From Neolewinella persica DSM 23188 (GTDB lineage Bacteria; Bacteroidota; Bacteroidia; Chitinophagales; Saprospiraceae), in contig NZ_KB890425.1 of assembly GCF_000373105.1 (NCBI RefSeq), forward strand, positions 62,001 to 126,000: DNA of 64,000 bases. The letters run 5' to 3'. Positions 7,680-16,269 of this stretch are shown piece by piece (position 1 is the first letter of the stretch; each line of letters begins with the position of its first letter). Position numbers and translations under genes: made by a program. The notes beneath the pieces are model-generated. The model saw only the letters and a program-made list of their open reading frames with translations. It was not told the DNA's origin and did no database searches.

Positions 7680-8741
7680 ATGGCAGCACCCGAGAATTCT
7701 AACCTGATCAAGACTGTACTACGATTAGTTCTACTGATTACCGTAGTAGTTATCCTCTTTTATGGGCAGACTTTGTTGCTGCCCATCGCTTTAGCCGGAT
7801 TGCTCGCGATTCTGTTGAACCCGATTGATGAAAAGCTGCGGTCTTGGGGCTGGTCTGCGGGATTGTCCATCAGCGGAGCAATGTTCGTGCTACTGCTTGT
7901 CTTTGCCGGTCTTTTTGTCGCGGTCGGGCAACAGGCCATCAGCTTTGCGGAAAATTGGCCGGAAACGCAGAAAAATATATCAAAACAACTTGACAAGCTT
8001 CGTGATCAGGGGAATTTGGGAGGTCTGATCCCCAAAGTCCCTTCAGGCATGAATAGTGAAGGCCCCTCTGAAAAAGATACTGCTTCAAGTCTTCCCGTAA
8101 GCCGTTCGGGTATTATGAAATTTTTTAGTGGCACTTTTGGCGCGATGGGTGATTTTTTGCTGATGTTTGTCTACATCGTGCTCCTGCTGAGTCAGAAAGA
8201 ACGATTACAAAAGTTTTTACTGCGAAGAATGCCCGACGAAAAGCGGGGGCTGACCCATCGTGCTCTCAACGAAAGCCGCGATGTGGTACAAAAATACTTG
8301 CGGGGTAGGCTGATCCTGATCGGCATCTTATCGGTACTCTACAGTATTGGTTTTTTGGTCATCGGAATGGACTATGCGATCCTAATCGCGATCCTTGTCG
8401 CCGTACTAAGTATTATTCCCTACTTGGGAAACATCATCGGTGGGGTTTTCGCGGTTGCCCTGGCTTTCGCCGGGGGCGGGGGTAGTACGGCTATCATCGG
8501 CGTTTTGATCACTATTTCCCTGGCTCAAATGCTGGAAAGTTATATCCTCACTCCACTGATTGTAGGGGATGAAGTTGATATCAACCCGCTCACTACCATA
8601 TTCTGTGTGGTTGGCATGAGTATTGTCTGGGGTCCGGTCGGGGCCATCATTGCAATACCCATGTTTGCCATCCTACGAATTATTTTCAGCCACGTGGAGG
8701 GGCTTAAGGACTATGCTTATCTGATGGGACAGGATGATTAG
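7680..8741 (+). CDS. AI-2E family membrane transporter
   Basis: A 353-residue member of the AI-2E (TqsA/PerM/YdiK-like) family. Two N-terminal membrane segments are followed by a soluble insertion and a C-terminal membrane block with the conserved IPYLGNIIGG and ESYILTPLIVGDEVDINPL. These proteins export small molecules or ions; the original AI-2 role is not general for the family. The gene is 22 bp after pnuC. Confidence 0.9.
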   Translation: MAAPENSNLIKTVLRLVLLITVVVILFYGQTLLLPIALAGLLAILLNPIDEKLRSWGWSAGLSISGAMFVLLLVFAGLFVAVGQQAISFAENWPETQKNISKQLDKLRDQGNLGGLIPKVPSGMNSEGPSEKDTASSLPVSRSGIMKFFSGTFGAMGDFLLMFVYIVLLLSQKERLQKFLLRRMPDEKRGLTHRALNESRDVVQKYLRGRLILIGILSVLYSIGFLVIGMDYAILIAILVAVLSIIPYLGNIIGGVFAVALAFAGGGGSTAIIGVLITISLAQMLESYILTPLIVGDEVDINPLTTIFCVVGMSIVWGPVGAIIAIPMFAILRIIFSHVEGLKDYAYLMGQDD

Positions 8742-8843
8742 TGCGCGGTGAAATCCCCCGGAGCTATTCAGACAAAGGCTCAAGCTTAACAGAATCCGCC
8801 CCCGTTGCTTACCTTGCGGACCTACCTAAAGATTCTGCTCATT

Positions 8844-9293
8844 ATGGAAGTACTCTACACTGCACTCAAACACTCCCACTCTGGCCTGCGCTGGGTGGTG
8901 CTCGTACTGATGGTTCTTGCCATCCTTAACGCTTTTGGTAAGCGGCGCGGGGGTTCTGTTTATCCCGGCAAGGACAAGCTGGCCTTATTCGCCTTGATCA
9001 GCGTACACCTGCAGTTGCTGATCGGCCTGGTACTTTACCTTTGGCTCAGCCCATTGGTAAGCTTTGAAGGAAACATCATGGGAAATTCCGTTACCCGGTT
9101 TTATACCGTTGAGCACTTGCTCGGTATGGCCGTCGGTATCACCCTGGTCACAATGGGCTATTCCAAGGCCAAGCGCCAGGCAGAGTTGAACAAAGGCTGG
9201 AAGACAATTGGGGTATTCTATCTGTTTGGTCTCATCGTTATCCTGTTGTCTATTCCCTGGCCTTTCCGTAACCTTGGCGCCGGCTGGTTCTAA
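8844..9293 (+). CDS. Four-helix membrane protein, cytochrome b-like
   Basis: A 149-residue protein with four hydrophobic segments. Conserved-looking His residues lie in ALKHSHSGLRW, SVHLQLLIG and VEHLLGM. This pattern resembles small Bacteroidota membrane proteins annotated as cytochrome B-like, where the His residues might bind heme; that is resemblance only. The start is ATG 8844; an upstream in-frame codon at 8805 would add 13 residues with no support. Confidence 0.6.
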   Translation: MEVLYTALKHSHSGLRWVVLVLMVLAILNAFGKRRGGSVYPGKDKLALFALISVHLQLLIGLVLYLWLSPLVSFEGNIMGNSVTRFYTVEHLLGMAVGITLVTMGYSKAKRQAELNKGWKTIGVFYLFGLIVILLSIPWPFRNLGAGWF

Positions 9294-9637
9294 CCCTCCC
9301 AAATTATGGTAAGGGGGCTATGATCTGAGCACGCTCCGGAACTACGCAGCTTTCCCGCCTCCGTTGCATCGCACTACTACCTTATCGTTCGGGCTACGGG
9401 ACGGTGAGGAATTTTACCATGCCCCTGACGATAGTTCCGGCACGGGATTCCCTACCTGCTACTACCAACGATTGCACTGGAGACCAAAACGCGGCTGACG
9501 TACGTTGCTTTTTGAAAAACTCGCCCTGGCACCTGCGGCCGCGCCCTTATTCATCAGGTAGTCAGATAGTACTGGAATGCTGATGATTGACGTAAAACAT
9601 AACGGGAAGCGAAGATATTCGGCAGAAAAATGCCCCC
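9294..9637. other. Intergenic stretch with one core repeat
   Basis: About 340 bp after the cytochrome b-like gene. I see no credible open frame. It holds one copy of the 18-bp core at 9528-9545 and otherwise unstructured sequence. Confidence 0.5.
9528..9545 (+). repeat. 18-bp core repeat, intergenic
   Basis: GGCACCTGCGGCCGCGCC, one mismatch at the first base. Confidence 0.75.
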
Positions 9638-9802
9638 CTACTGGGCGTGCGGGCGATCAATGATGGTTTTGGTTTCCCGTTTCCCGGCTACGTCGGCAAT
9701 GCCCGTTATCTCGAGGAAAAGAGTAAGCAGCACCAGACCAATGATGAAGTACAGGATGATTTTAAAAGTAGAGGTCTTTTTCTTATTATCGGTATCGGCC
9801 AT
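9638..9802 (-). CDS. Small single-pass membrane protein (54 aa)
   Basis: Starts at ATG 9802 and ends at TAG 9638. It has a basic N-terminus MADTDNKKKTSTFK, one hydrophobic helix IILYFIIGLVLLTLFL (about residues 15-30), and a polar tail ending DRPHAQ. The N-in topology follows the positive-inside rule. The codon pattern and clean membrane helix suggest a real gene, but I recognise no family and no partner is adjacent. Confidence 0.55.
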   Translation of the reverse strand: MADTDNKKKTSTFKIILYFIIGLVLLTLFLEITGIADVAGKRETKTIIDRPHAQ

Positions 9803-9883
9803 GCGGGAGCAATGATTTAGTTGCCGCTAAGAACAGCAATTTTTTGCTAAAGTGACTCAGCGGGCCTGGGAATAACTTGAATA

Positions 9884-9982
9884 TACCCATCACGAAGAGG
9901 GTCCGGAAATTCCGTGGCGCAGAGCGCCTGTAAAGGCTACCAACAGCAAGTCAACTGAATCCTAAACCTTTACGGTTTGGGT
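9884..9982. repeat. 99-bp dispersed repeat, copy A
   Basis: Aligns without gaps to 62777-62875, with 84 of 99 positions identical by hand count. The last 35 bases are nearly identical, and they contain a stem cctaaacc / ggtttggg around the loop tttac. A second small stem ggcgc-aga-gcgcc lies near the middle; in copy B the change to ggtgc keeps pairing through a G-T pair. Confidence 0.75.
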
Positions 9983-10081
9983 ATAGTAGCCGCAAACACT
10001 ATTCACTGAAGTGAATTAAAGCATGGGGAAATACCCATCGCAAGGCTTTTCCGTAAAGGTGCAATTGCTCCAAGCTCTTTA

Positions 10082-10099
10082 GGCGGGGCCGCAGGTGCA
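10082..10099 (-). repeat. 18-bp core repeat, intergenic
   Basis: GGCGGGGCCGCAGGTGCA, one mismatch, followed by aggaaaggtgtaag and ggcaga, the usual purine-rich tail. Confidence 0.75.
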
Positions 10100-10194
10100 A
10101 GGAAAGGTGTAAGGGCAGACTTGTAAGCAGGTAAAATTAAAGTGTAACCATAAAGATTATAAAGTAATGTTTTTTATTTAAAATACGCGTATAG

Positions 10195-10225
10195 TTGTGA
10201 AAAATGATTGCTATTCGTATATTTG
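10195..10225 (+). promoter_or_regulatory. Bacteroidota-type promoter of a probable sRNA
   Basis: TTG (10195-10197), 20 bp, then TATATTTG (10218-10225) matches the Bacteroidota -33/-7 consensus TTG-N19-21-TAnnTTTG. No gene on this strand follows for almost 3 kb, but a terminator lies about 85 bp downstream. Confidence 0.7.
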
Positions 10226-10230
10226 TATCA

Positions 10231-10347
10231 TCGGAAGTAGAGAGTGTAGTTCCCGATAAATAGACACCTAAACCCTATAGTTTTTCCGTTTTTTGCAACC
10301 TTATTATCAAAAAGCCAGGGCCGACAGGTCCTGGCTTTTCTTTTTTC
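10231..10347 (+). ncRNA. Putative small structured RNA
   Basis: The region between a consensus promoter and a strong terminator predicts a transcript of about 115 nt. The 5' part can pair (tcgg-aa with tt-c-ccga), the middle is unpaired and U-rich, and the 3' end is the terminator stem. I see no open frame of note. It does not match any RNA family I can recognise; a 6S-like or regulatory RNA is possible. The exact 5' end is inferred from promoter spacing. Confidence 0.5.
10310..10347 (+). terminator. Intrinsic terminator of the putative sRNA
   Basis: The perfect 10-bp stem aaaagccagg / cctggctttt with a 10-nt loop is followed by cttttttcc. Confidence 0.85.
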
Positions 10348-10445
10348 CAATCTTGATACGTGCATAAATAGCAGCGCGTTCACCAGTTTGAGGGGAGGTG
10401 CTCTTATTAAGAGCAGGCGGTTAGAGCTATTTCAGGAACTTTCTT

Positions 10446-11987
10446 TTAAGTCGTTAGCATCTCCATTCCAGAAGCATATCCGTAATGGCGGGCTCCTTCA
10501 GATTCATTCCGTTCCTCGTGGACATCGGCCAGAAAGAAACCTCCGCCGTCTTGGAAGGCGACGTTCTTCGTCAGGTTCTTCCGGTGCAATTGCTCATAGG
10601 TATCGTAATCGATGGCTTGGCGGAAGTTGAGTCTCAGCTCAATGTCAAAGCCAGTCGTTACTTCCCGCCAGCCCGGCTGAATGGTAGCACCGAAGACTTT
10701 TGACTTAGAACCGCTGCCGTAAGCAAAAACGCAAATGGAACGGCCAGCTACTTCCCCTTCTTCCTTCAGCAGTGTCTCCAATGTACTCATCAGACTAAGA
10801 AATACGCTACCGGCATAAAGGTTGCCCACCCTCGAGCTGGCCCATTCTCCCGGAGCAATTCTCTCCTGAACGAAGGTTTTGTAGTCCGGTGTTTTGGTGA
10901 CCATCTTCAGAAAGTCCGCACAGCTGGTGATGTATTGCTCCCGGTTTTCGTAGTCGTCCGCACAGGGTACTTCCAGTTCATTACGTAGGATGAATTCAAC
11001 CCAGTCTCCTCCGGCCTTTAGTTCCTCCATGAATATTTCGGAAAACATCCGTCGGGCCTGAAAGGCGTAAGGCAGGTGGAATACGAGGTGGGAGAAATCC
11101 TGGAGCAATTCGCCTACTTTGCCGCCGCTGCGTTTACGATAATCGTACAGGGCTTCCCGAATCCGGGCCTGGTAGGCCTGGTTGCTGTACGGCCCGTCAA
11201 AGACCGGCGTAGTCTTATGCAGCATCAGGAAAGATTCATTGCAATCCAGTACCCCATTACAGTCGATACCCTGGGCCAGCTTAGTTTCCAGTTCGTCCAG
11301 GTTAAAATCTTCCGCCGACGTGTCGGGCAAAAGGTTGAGGACCTCCTGGATGATTTCCCGCTTGGTTACTTTTCGGTTGGGCTTAAAGAAATCATGCGCC
11401 GGCCGGGTGGCGACGCCGAAATCAGGGTCGATGGCGAGCAGGCGAGGGGCCTGTTTTACCAACATCGCAACGGCACCGGCTCCCTGGGTATATTCTCCGG
11501 GGCTGTTCATTTCATACTTGGCCTCGTCACTTGCGACGACGATGCCGATCCGGCCTTCCTTCGCTGCGGCCCATTCCAGAGAGTTCTGAAGGGCGTCTAC
11601 TCCACCGATGCAGGCGAAGGTCAGGTCAACTACGTCGCAGTGCAGGAAGCAATTCCCTCCGTGGGAGCCGGAAAAATGATCTTGCAGCATGTCCAGCACG
11701 TAAGTGGCTGTAGGCTTAGCACCGTCCAGGGCACTTTCTGTGCCCAGGTAGATCCGGCCGACCTCGTTAGGGTCGAGATCGTTCTTATGCATCAGGTCAA
11801 GGACCGCATTAGCGGCCATGGTGGCGGCATCTTCCAGGGCATCGGCAACGGCCATTTGCTCCAGGCCAAGTCCCTTATTGAGCTTGGCATAATTCAGGTC
11901 CCTTGCCTTGGCCAGGTCTTCAATAGGGAGATAAAGTTGGGGAACGTAGAGGGAGAAATCGTCGATCCCAACGGTAGAAGTAGGCAT
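10446..11987 (-). CDS. Hydroxymethylglutaryl-CoA synthase family protein
   Basis: A 513-residue thiolase-fold enzyme. It starts MPTSTVGIDDFSLYVPQLYLP, has LGTESALDGAKPTATYV, and the nucleophile Cys in LTFACIGGVDALQ, as in HMG-CoA synthase, which condenses acetyl-CoA with acetoacetyl-CoA in the mevalonate pathway. It is longer than typical bacterial MvaS (about 390-460), and the C-terminal part is its own. Start 11987 was chosen over an upstream extension because the family motif GIDDFSLYVP begins almost immediately. No other mevalonate gene is in the window, so a related acyl-condensing role is possible. Confidence 0.8.
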   Translation of the reverse strand: MPTSTVGIDDFSLYVPQLYLPIEDLAKARDLNYAKLNKGLGLEQMAVADALEDAATMAANAVLDLMHKNDLDPNEVGRIYLGTESALDGAKPTATYVLDMLQDHFSGSHGGNCFLHCDVVDLTFACIGGVDALQNSLEWAAAKEGRIGIVVASDEAKYEMNSPGEYTQGAGAVAMLVKQAPRLLAIDPDFGVATRPAHDFFKPNRKVTKREIIQEVLNLLPDTSAEDFNLDELETKLAQGIDCNGVLDCNESFLMLHKTTPVFDGPYSNQAYQARIREALYDYRKRSGGKVGELLQDFSHLVFHLPYAFQARRMFSEIFMEELKAGGDWVEFILRNELEVPCADDYENREQYITSCADFLKMVTKTPDYKTFVQERIAPGEWASSRVGNLYAGSVFLSLMSTLETLLKEEGEVAGRSICVFAYGSGSKSKVFGATIQPGWREVTTGFDIELRLNFRQAIDYDTYEQLHRKNLTKNVAFQDGGGFFLADVHEERNESEGARHYGYASGMEMLTT

Positions 11988-12157
11988 ACAGGCTGCTTGA
12001 GGTTTGAAATTCAAAGTAGGAACAGCAGTATGGGGATAGGGTTTAGCTTTTGGCCACAATACGGACCAAAACTGCCCAGACAAGCTCATAGGGATTTACG
12101 ACGCGAAGAGGGTAATTTCAAGCTTAGATTACGATGAGCGTTCTCTCCGACAGCCTG

Positions 12158-13015
12158 CTAGTGCTTAGACTTCAGTAAATACTCAACCACAATGGCAGGT
12201 ACCAGGTCTCCGGTCAGGCTGTGGCCACTCCCGACTGTAGTGGCCAGTGTTGAGCCCCGCCAGTTGGCGTGCATCCGCCGGGCACCGGCGATGGGGGCCA
12301 CATCGTCTTCTTCATCGTGTACGATCAGGCCCGGGACTTCTACTTTTTTTACGAATTCCGTAAAGTCGATATCAGAAAACCGGTGGTCTAATTGGCGGTG
12401 GAATTGATGCTCGATGCCATACTTGACCCGGTCATTGGCCCCAACGATTTCACAGAACTTATCAATGAAATTTTCTAATTCGCCGGGGACAGCCATGCTG
12501 ACAATCTGTTTGGGAGCGAAGGTGTACTCTTCTTTACAGGCGTAGTAAATGGCTGCCATGCCACCACCGGAATGGCCCACCCAATAATCAGGCGCAAAGC
12601 CCAGGTGATTGAAATAGGTATTCAATACTTCACAATACATGAAAACATTAAACTTCTTGCCCTCGCTCCGGCCGTGGGCGGGCGCGTCAATCGCGTAGAT
12701 GTCGAAGCCCGCTTTCTTAAGCGGTTCGTACATGGCAAACCAACGGGCTGTAGAGCTTTCCCATCCGTGTAGCAATAGGACCGAGGGGCCGTCTCCCGGC
12801 CAGTGGAAACAGTGGAGGACCTGACCGTTGTGATCAAAGGTGCCTTGTGTTGCTTCTTTGAGGAATTCGTCAGTGCCGGGGTCATCCGCGAGGCGCCGGG
12901 GAGTGGTAAGCAGGTAGTAGGCCATCTTACCAGCACCACGGCGATAGACGCGGGCCGTGCCGTTGAGGAGGCGGCGCAAACCGCCCATCATCAATTTTTC
13001 CTTATTAACCGCCAT
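12158..13015 (-). CDS. Alpha/beta hydrolase
   Basis: A 285-residue hydrolase. VLLLHGWESS (about 79-88) forms the oxyanion region, the nucleophile S149 is in GHSGGG, an acid is likely in VHDEEDDVAP, and the His is in GSGHSLTGD near the C-terminus. There is no signal peptide, so it is probably cytoplasmic. The substrate is unknown. It is upstream of the HMG-CoA synthase gene on the same strand, 170 bp apart. Confidence 0.88.
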   Translation of the reverse strand: MAVNKEKLMMGGLRRLLNGTARVYRRGAGKMAYYLLTTPRRLADDPGTDEFLKEATQGTFDHNGQVLHCFHWPGDGPSVLLLHGWESSTARWFAMYEPLKKAGFDIYAIDAPAHGRSEGKKFNVFMYCEVLNTYFNHLGFAPDYWVGHSGGGMAAIYYACKEEYTFAPKQIVSMAVPGELENFIDKFCEIVGANDRVKYGIEHQFHRQLDHRFSDIDFTEFVKKVEVPGLIVHDEEDDVAPIAGARRMHANWRGSTLATTVGSGHSLTGDLVPAIVVEYLLKSKH

Positions 13016-13116
13016 GAATAAATCAGCTTGCTAAGTACAAACTTACGTCCGTTTATGGGAACTTCCGCCGCGAACTGTGGGTTATCTGCATCCACACCAC
13101 CTGAGAAATAGCTAAG

Positions 13117-14400
13117 ATGATCACTTTTTTCGAACGCCTGGGAGCGCTTTACGTCAAAGCTTTTACGGGTTTACCACGCCGCGTCTGGTTGCTTTCTCTC
13201 GTCATGTTAGTGAACCGAAGCGGGGCAATGGTGGTCGCTTTCCTCTCCGTTTATTTGATCGACAAACAAGGATTTGAACCCACTAAGGCAGGTTACGTAA
13301 TGGCTGCTTTTGGTGCCGGCGGTGTATTGGGGAATTACTTTGGTGGGTTATTGAACGACCGGTTCGGGTCCTGGCATATTCAATTTTTTAGCCTGATCGG
13401 CGCTGGAATCCTCAATATTATGCTTGGGCAGGTAACGGAATTCTGGGCTTTGTGCTTCTTCGCGTTTATGATTTCATTGGTTGCCGACGCCTTCCGGCCC
13501 GCCAACCGTGCGGCCCTTTCCATCTATTCCCCTCCTGATCGGCTCACCCAGTCATATGGCCTGCAACGGATGGCGGTGAACCTCGGTTTCAGCATTGGCC
13601 CGGCATTGGGCGGATACCTGATCTATAATTATGGCTTCGAGCTCATGTTCTGGGGCGACGGGCTCACTTTTTTATTGGCCGCTGCCGTCTTTTACTTTGC
13701 TTTGCCTCCCGATGAAACAGCGAAGCCTCTGGTGGCCCGGCCCAATAAGCGGCAACTCGGTGAAGAGGTAATAGATGCGCCCTTGCCTGCACCTGCGTCC
13801 CCGCCCGCCCACAAACAATTCTGGTTGGTGGCCTTCGTGATCGCGAATACGGCAATCATCGTGTGTTTCTTCCAGCTGTTCAGCACCTTTGGTGTTTACC
13901 TGAAAAGCTCCGGTTTCGATGAGCGTGCGCTGGGCTGGTTATTTACGCTAAGCGGCGTACTGATCGTTGCTACCGAGATGCCGGTACTGTACGTGGTCGA
14001 ACGGCGATACCGGCCCATTCCTACTATGCTGGTCGGATCGGGCCTGATTGTTTTTGCCTACCTCACCCTTCCGCTGATGGTCAGCATCAGTTTTTTTGCG
14101 ATCCTTGTAATGGTACTGATCCTTACCATGGGGGAAATTCTGTACATGCCCTTCACCAATACCTATGTTGCCAGGCACGCACCCGCTGCCCGGCGAGGGG
14201 AATACCTAGGGCTCTTATCTTCCAGCTATTCATTCGCCTTTGTCATCACTCCGTTGATCGGTTTTGGGGTCGCGGAGCATTACGGTTATGGCGTGGCGAC
14301 CTACGCCTGCTGCGGCCTGGCTCTGATTGGCTGGGCCATTCTTTCCCGGGTGAATATTCTCCGGGAACGGAAGATGGGCGCAGTCGTCAGTGTTCAGTGA
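13117..14400 (+). CDS. Major facilitator superfamily transporter
   Basis: A 427-residue protein with 12 predicted hydrophobic segments in two halves. The loop between segments 2 and 3 has GGLLNDRFGSWHIQ, the MFS motif A, and NYFGG is nearby. The central loop (about 205-230) is rich in Pro and Ala and contains a diverged core repeat (13788-13805). The substrate is unknown; a multidrug-type exporter is the default guess. It is divergent from the hydrolase gene. Confidence 0.88.
   Translation: MITFFERLGALYVKAFTGLPRRVWLLSLVMLVNRSGAMVVAFLSVYLIDKQGFEPTKAGYVMAAFGAGGVLGNYFGGLLNDRFGSWHIQFFSLIGAGILNIMLGQVTEFWALCFFAFMISLVADAFRPANRAALSIYSPPDRLTQSYGLQRMAVNLGFSIGPALGGYLIYNYGFELMFWGDGLTFLLAAAVFYFALPPDETAKPLVARPNKRQLGEEVIDAPLPAPASPPAHKQFWLVAFVIANTAIIVCFFQLFSTFGVYLKSSGFDERALGWLFTLSGVLIVATEMPVLYVVERRYRPIPTMLVGSGLIVFAYLTLPLMVSISFFAILVMVLILTMGEILYMPFTNTYVARHAPAARRGEYLGLLSSSYSFAFVITPLIGFGVAEHYGYGVATYACCGLALIGWAILSRVNILRERKMGAVVSVQ
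13788..13805 (+). repeat. Diverged core repeat inside the MFS gene
   Basis: TGCACCTGCGTCCCCGCC, two mismatches, encoding the PAPAS part of a cytoplasmic loop where insertions should be tolerated. Confidence 0.5.
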
Positions 14401-14503
14401 TCAGGGTTTAGTCCTCAGTGAACAGGGTACAGAATTTAGTCGCCAGATTTCAGGATGTACTTGAATACTGAATCCTTAATCCAGATTACTGAACACTAAC
14501 CAC
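14401..14503. repeat. Word-iterated spacer
   Basis: Words of the form cagtgaacagggt and tttagtc are followed by inverted counterparts (tactgaatcc, actgaacacta, ccactcag). The spacer lies between convergent genes and could act as a two-way hairpin barrier. Related words occur at 28708-28808 and 60506-60623. Confidence 0.45.
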
Positions 14504-14962
14504 TCAGTCCGTTAGGACGTCAACCACCGTCTTAAGCGCGATGAACATCGGTTCCCGGGCTTCTTTGCTGATGGGATCTTCTCCTTCTTCGGCGACCAAC
14601 AGGTCTTCAATAAAGGCCAATAGTTCTTCCTCGTCACTGTCTTCAAAAAAGGGAGTGAGCCGGTCACGGAAACTTCCTTTAGCGGGCATCAGCGCGTAGT
14701 TTTCCTCTTCGGCCTGTCCGATCATCGCTTCCGAGGCAAGGGAAGGCTCCGTCATTTCATCACAGACGGATTGGTAAATGGTAATAGCACCGAACAGCAG
14801 CAGTGTGCGCTCACTATCGTTAAAACTTTCGTTTTCTTCGTTGGTGAGGTAAGCCGTTAGGTGAGGTTGTGCGTGGGCAAAGTCCTGGATCTCCAGGGCA
14901 AAGTCATCCTCTCCTGCTTCCAGGCGTTCAATGACGCGTTCAATGGTGGATTCCTTGATCAT
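14504..14962 (-). CDS. Acidic hypothetical protein
   Basis: A 152-residue, strongly acidic, apparently helical protein with no signal peptide or membrane segment. It starts MIKESTIERVIERLEAGEDDF. I recognise no family. The composition is even and the frame clean, so it is likely a real cytoplasmic protein. Confidence 0.65.
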   Translation of the reverse strand: MIKESTIERVIERLEAGEDDFALEIQDFAHAQPHLTAYLTNEENESFNDSERTLLLFGAITIYQSVCDEMTEPSLASEAMIGQAEEENYALMPAKGSFRDRLTPFFEDSDEEELLAFIEDLLVAEEGEDPISKEAREPMFIALKTVVDVLTD

Positions 14963-14999
14963 GGGTGTTGGTCTATTGGTACTATTGGACTGTTGGGCG

Positions 15000-15090
15000 G
15001 CGAGCGGACTGTTTGACTACCTGGCTCTCAGACTGCCTGACTAATAATCAGGCGGGGCCGCAGGTGCAAAGAACGGTTATAAGCGGGCAA
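15000..15090. repeat. Composite spacer element: words plus core
   Basis: The words gactgtttgactac and gactgcctgactaat lead directly into a core repeat at 15051-15068 (GGCGGGGCCGCAGGTGCA, one mismatch) and then aaagaacggttataagcggg. The same order of ctgactaat followed by the core occurs at 21126-21154 and 35539-35570. The outer words tattggtactattgg (about 14970) and ccaatagtacca (about 15126) are also inverted. Confidence 0.65.
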
Positions 15091-15141
15091 AGTTTGTAAT
15101 GCTCCGTTTTGTCACCCCAAAGAACCAATAGTACCAACAAA

Positions 15142-15498
15142 CTATTTAGGCACAAACCCAAACCGCGCACCTTCCTCATCAACGATCAGGAAGCAAAGCT
15201 CCGCGTGATTTTTCTTGTAGACTTCCCTAAAAGGATCGATTTTTTCTGTTGGAATGACCGTTTTAGCCACTAACTCTTCCAGTGTGGTGAGGTTAACCTG
15301 CCAGACAATTCCCCGCTTTGTCAGAATATTCGTTACGGAGATGCCCGGAGCCTGTTCGTTGGCTTCGCCTGAAAACGCGAAGAAGATGGGGTAATTACTC
15401 ACGCCTTCATCCACCACGGTGTCGGCCGCTTCGGCCAGGGCGTCGCGGTAGGTTTGGATGTCGGTTTGGAGTTGTACCCAGTTTTTTTCGTTAGACAT
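15142..15498 (-). CDS. Hypothetical protein, probably co-transcribed with pdxH
   Basis: A 118-residue soluble protein with no recognised domain, beginning MSNEKNWVQLQTDIQTYRDALAEAADTVVDEG. It begins 10 bp after the pdxH stop, so the two probably share a transcript. A functional link to vitamin B6 is only positional. Confidence 0.65.
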   Translation of the reverse strand: MSNEKNWVQLQTDIQTYRDALAEAADTVVDEGVSNYPIFFAFSGEANEQAPGISVTNILTKRGIVWQVNLTTLEELVAKTVIPTEKIDPFREVYKKNHAELCFLIVDEEGARFGFVPK

Positions 15499-15508
15499 AT
15501 TCTTCAGT

Positions 15509-16159
15509 TTACGGTGCCAGCCGCACTCGCTTCCAATCTGCGCCTTCGGCTTCCCGTTGGTAAACCAGCCGGTCGTGCAATCGGCTGCTACGCCCCTGCC
15601 AGAATTCGATCAGGGTGGGGATGATGACGTAGCCTCCCCAGTTTTCAGGGCGGGGAAGCGCTTCTGCATCGGCGTATTGTGCTTCAATTTCTTCCTGGCG
15701 GTTTTCCAGAAATGTACGGTCAGGTATTTCCTGGCTTTGCGGACTGACCCAGGCGCCAATTTGGCTCTTTTTCGGCCTGGTTTGGAAGTAGGCGGTAGAC
15801 CTTTCCGGCGTTGCCCGCACCACCCGTCCTTCTATTCTAACCTGGCGCTGGAGCGCCAGCCAGTTAAACACGGAGGCTGCCTGGGGCATAGCCTCCAGTT
15901 CACGACCCTTACGACTTTCGTAATTGGTAAAAAATACAAAGCCGTCGGCGATGACCTGCTTCAGTAAAACCACCCGCGCTGCGGGTGTCCCCTGCTCCGT
16001 CACCGTCGCCAAAACCATGGCATTGGGTTCCAGGCAGCCGCCGTTCTTTGCGTCGGTGAACCAACGGTCGAAAAGCGGGAACGGGTTCTCCGGAGCGTTG
16101 GACTCCAGTAATTCGTCAATTTGATAATCGACCCGGAGGTCGCCTGCGTCGATGGCCAA
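15509..16159 (-). CDS. pdxH: Pyridoxamine 5'-phosphate oxidase
   Basis: A 216-residue protein of normal PdxH length. It has FPLFDRWFTDA, ATVTEQGTPAARVVLLKQV, FFTNYESRKGRELE (FMN and substrate contacts), EGRVVRATPERSTAYFQTRP, and the C-terminal EFWQGRSSRLHDRLVYQRE typical of the family. It oxidises PNP and PMP to PLP using FMN. It probably co-transcribes with the 118-residue protein downstream. Confidence 0.95.
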   Translation of the reverse strand: MAIDAGDLRVDYQIDELLESNAPENPFPLFDRWFTDAKNGGCLEPNAMVLATVTEQGTPAARVVLLKQVIADGFVFFTNYESRKGRELEAMPQAASVFNWLALQRQVRIEGRVVRATPERSTAYFQTRPKKSQIGAWVSPQSQEIPDRTFLENRQEEIEAQYADAEALPRPENWGGYVIIPTLIEFWQGRSSRLHDRLVYQREAEGADWKRVRLAP

Positions 16160-16269
16160 GGTTAGTAGATTGATTGGTTAGTTAATGGCCTACGGCCTCA
16201 TTAGTCTTGTAGTAGATAGCCTAGTAGAGCTACCGCTAGCCAATGCTTGCTTCGCTCGTGGGGTCGTTT

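Larger units (their letters stand above)
9803..10445. other. Gene-free stretch with repeat and probable sRNA
   Basis: Holds a 99-bp repeat (9884-9982), a core repeat (10082-10099), an A+T-rich promoter region, a probable small RNA with terminator (about 10231-10347), and a small palindrome gctctt-att-aagagc (10400-10414). No protein-coding frame is convincing. Confidence 0.6.

Noticed and set aside
9884-9982. 99-bp repeat as a tRNA or a MITE
   Set aside because: No cloverleaf, no terminal inverted repeats and no target duplication visible.
11076-12137. 353-residue frame on the + strand
   Set aside because: Antisense shadow of the HMG-CoA synthase gene, which has clear family motifs.
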